Part shown: positions 3,602 to 5,093 of the stretch, piece by piece
Layout of the letters: every line of letters starts with the position of its first letter
Position numbering within the stretch: position 1 is the stretch's first letter
DNA from: an uncultured Leptolyngbya sp.
GTDB taxonomy: Bacteria; Cyanobacteriota; Cyanobacteriia; Phormidesmidales; Phormidesmidaceae
Direction of reading: 5' to 3'
Length of the DNA: 5,093 nt
NCBI GenBank assembly: GCA_937899365.1
Contig: CALBPH010000732.1
Location: forward strand, 1-5,093
Translations under genes and position numbers: made by a program
The notes under the pieces: model-generated
Database searches by the model: none
What the model was told of the DNA's origin: nothing
Seen by the model: the letters and a program-made list of their open reading frames with translations, nothing else

Positions 3602-5093
3602 CGGTAATACCTATAGCGATTAACGGTAACGGCTGCCCCCGTGAGTGTGATGACCGCAGGTACATAGGGAACCCAAATTGCGGGTATGGCCAATAAGCCC
3701 CAGCAGATCAGCAATAGACCTGCCTGGGCTGTGCATAGCAGCAGCCAAAAACGGCGGCCCCTAACTAGCCCCCAGCCTACCCCGCCCCCCACGGTCGCCC
3801 AAAGCATAATCCAACCGCTTTCTCCCCATTCATTCCAGGTATCCATTAAGGGGCGGCCATCTTCAACGGCACTGATCAGCTGACTAATGATGTGGGCCTG
3901 AATAAAAACACCGGCCGTCATCTCCTCGAGGCGTTCAGTTGTCGTGTAGGGGGTTTTCCAAAAGTCTCGCTCTTCAATGTCACCACCGCCAAAGGAGAGG
4001 GCCGTTGTGCCGATTAAGACGATGCGATCGCGAAGACCAGATCCATCAAAATCAGCCTGCAATATCTCGGATACCGTATGGGTCTGGGCAATGTCTTCTA
4101 GCTTGGGCAGGTGGCGATAATGCAGCAGTTTTTGATACCCGCCGACATTGTCACTCGATAGTTTATAGCCCCCTGAACGAGGGTTTAATGGGGGGATTTT
4201 GACCTGGTTTATTTGGAACCAATTTTTGTCATTTTGCCAAAATAGATCATCTAAATTGTCATCATTGGCGATCAGGTTTAGATATCGACCGGCGATGATG
4301 GTGGCAAAACTGTAATCAGCCGCGAAGGGTGAGGCGGCCGGTCGCCTCACCTCCAACAGCACACGACGGGCAGTGTTATCCGTATCTTCAAGAAAGTCGC
4401 TAAACCCTAAGCGGTTACCAAATTCAATATTAGGGGCGGCGGCCACCCCACCCATTTCGGCTGAGTCTGACGGATGTTTGCACAGCGAGACTAAGTTGGG
4501 AGTATCGGCCAATTGTTCTCGCAGCTGGGGAACCTGGGGAGAAATCTCATGCTCGTGGTAGATATCCACGCCAACCACCCGAGGCTGGAACTGCTCCAGC
4601 GGCTCTAATATGGCCAGCAGAGTTTCATCGGTCATGGAAAAATCTGAGTTTCGATCAAGGCCCTGTTGTTGGATATCTTCTGCGGTGTTTTTAATCACCA
4701 CAATGCGGGCATCGGGGGGTTCAAACACTGGCCACCAGCGCAACAACCGGTCGTAGGCAGCCAGCTCAAGCGATTGCAATCCCCCCAGGAGGCGCAGCCC
4801 CAGGGTGGCCGCCGTGATGATTGCCCCTAGGCCACACGCCACCGGTACACCAGGTGGCGACGTTGCCGAAATATCTTGACCCTGCAGCTGTTGCCAGGAG
4901 GGGGGCTGCTGCGCCAGGTTTTGACACAGAATGGGGAGCCAGGTGGCGCAGGGGAACTCATTTTCTAAGCCCTGCAACCGTTCACGGGCCTCACGAACCG
5001 ATAGGTAAAGGGGTGTATTACGGGAAAAACTTTCTAGAAAGCCCTTGAGAAACTCATGGGCCACCCGATCTGGGATCGGCTCTCGCATCACCA
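3598..5093 (-). CDS. CHAT-CHASE2 membrane sensor protein, 5' end outside window
   Basis: The visible part covers 497 codons, counted from a GTG at 5089-5091 that is not the real start. Residues 1-70 are the end of a CHAT (caspase-like) domain: REPIPDRVAHEFLKGFLESF, LYLSVREARERLQGLENEFP and CATWLPILCQN. The catalytic His and Cys would lie upstream of the window. A membrane segment follows (about 84-105), then the extracytoplasmic CHASE2 domain (about 106-412) with LELAAYDRLLRWWP, ARIVVIKNTAEDI, PRVVGVDIYHE, DRIVLIGTTALSFGGGD, and GVFIQAHIISQLISAVEDGRP. Three more membrane segments lie at about 425-443, 448-469 and 472-490. The loop RGRR (444-447) and the tail RYRYYR fit a positive-inside topology with both ends in the cytoplasm. 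CHASE2 normally senses an unknown envelope signal for kinases or cyclases. Here nothing follows the last membrane segment, so any output must come from the N-terminal CHAT part. The stop overlaps the DUF928 start by 4 bases. Confidence 0.87.
   Translation of the reverse strand, partial: VMREPIPDRVAHEFLKGFLESFSRNTPLYLSVREARERLQGLENEFPCATWLPILCQNLAQQPPSWQQLQGQDISATSPPGVPVACGLGAIITAATLGLRLLGGLQSLELAAYDRLLRWWPVFEPPDARIVVIKNTAEDIQQQGLDRNSDFSMTDETLLAILEPLEQFQPRVVGVDIYHEHEISPQVPQLREQLADTPNLVSLCKHPSDSAEMGGVAAAPNIEFGNRLGFSDFLEDTDNTARRVLLEVRRPAASPFAADYSFATIIAGRYLNLIANDDNLDDLFWQNDKNWFQINQVKIPPLNPRSGGYKLSSDNVGGYQKLLHYRHLPKLEDIAQTHTVSEILQADFDGSGLRDRIVLIGTTALSFGGGDIEERDFWKTPYTTTERLEEMTAGVFIQAHIISQLISAVEDGRPLMDTWNEWGESGWIMLWATVGGGVGWGLVRGRRFWLLLCTAQAGLLLICWGLLAIPAIWVPYVPAVITLTGAAVTVNRYRYYR
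4024..4031. repeat. HIP1 octamer GCGATCGC
   Basis: This second copy of the cyanobacterial octamer lies inside the CHASE2 coding region (residues LRDRI, about 353-357). Two copies in 5 kb is a modest density for a HIP1-bearing genome. Confidence 0.85.

Noticed and set aside
3321..3665. Alternative - strand frame across the CHAT-CHASE2/DUF928 junction
   Set aside because: It overlaps two recognised families in another frame. Its Gly/Arg/Trp-rich content comes from the GC-rich linker of the DUF928 gene.
4821..5048. A + strand frame opposite the CHAT end
   Set aside because: It is antisense to conserved CHAT residues, with a composition typical of a shadow frame.
1..5093. tRNA or rRNA genes, CRISPR arrays, transposase genes
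   Set aside because: No cloverleaf, no regularly spaced direct repeats, and no transposase motifs were seen on either strand.

Overview
The window looks like chromosomal DNA of a cyanobacterium, probably a filamentous or Leptolyngbya/Oscillatoria-type strain. Three things point there. The octamer GCGATCGC (HIP1) occurs twice. A DUF928 gene overlaps a CHAT-CHASE2 gene, a gene set typical of cyanobacteria. The LuxR-type regulator carries a C-terminal helix-turn-helix like those common in filamentous cyanobacteria. The assignment rests on recognition of families, not on a database search.

Left half, + strand (129-1966): two genes coupled by an ATGA overlap. The first is an RmlC-type sugar-nucleotide 3,5-epimerase with every catalytic residue in place. 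The second is a SAF-domain NAD(P)-dependent oxidoreductase of the COG4091 / Brucella DRL type. This pair probably forms the end of a nucleotide-sugar or branched-sugar operon for cell-surface polysaccharide whose other genes lie left of the window. The operon ends in a strong intrinsic terminator whose left arm lies inside the last codons of the oxidoreductase gene. The first 128 bases hold no certain gene. They contain a perfect 14-base palindrome, a long-range inverted repeat, and a short open frame leaving the window on the - strand.

Right half, - strand (2010-5093), convergent with the first operon. Read in the direction of transcription, it starts with a gene cut by the window edge. That gene encodes the end of a CHAT (caspase-like) domain, a membrane segment, an extracytoplasmic CHASE2 sensor domain and three further membrane segments. 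Its stop overlaps the start of a secreted DUF928 protein gene by 4 bases. A strand-specific hairpin follows the DUF928 stop, and then comes a PAS-like/LuxR-type transcription regulator. The apparent start codon near the right edge is internal to the CHAT domain, so the real gene begins outside the window.

The most interesting part is the CHAT-CHASE2/DUF928 pair. The sensor has its likely effector (a protease-like CHAT domain) at the N-terminus and no output domain at the C-terminus. It is translated together with an exported partner of unknown function. I infer an envelope-sensing module, possibly linked to the LuxR regulator next door. The individual families are known, but this mechanism is not.
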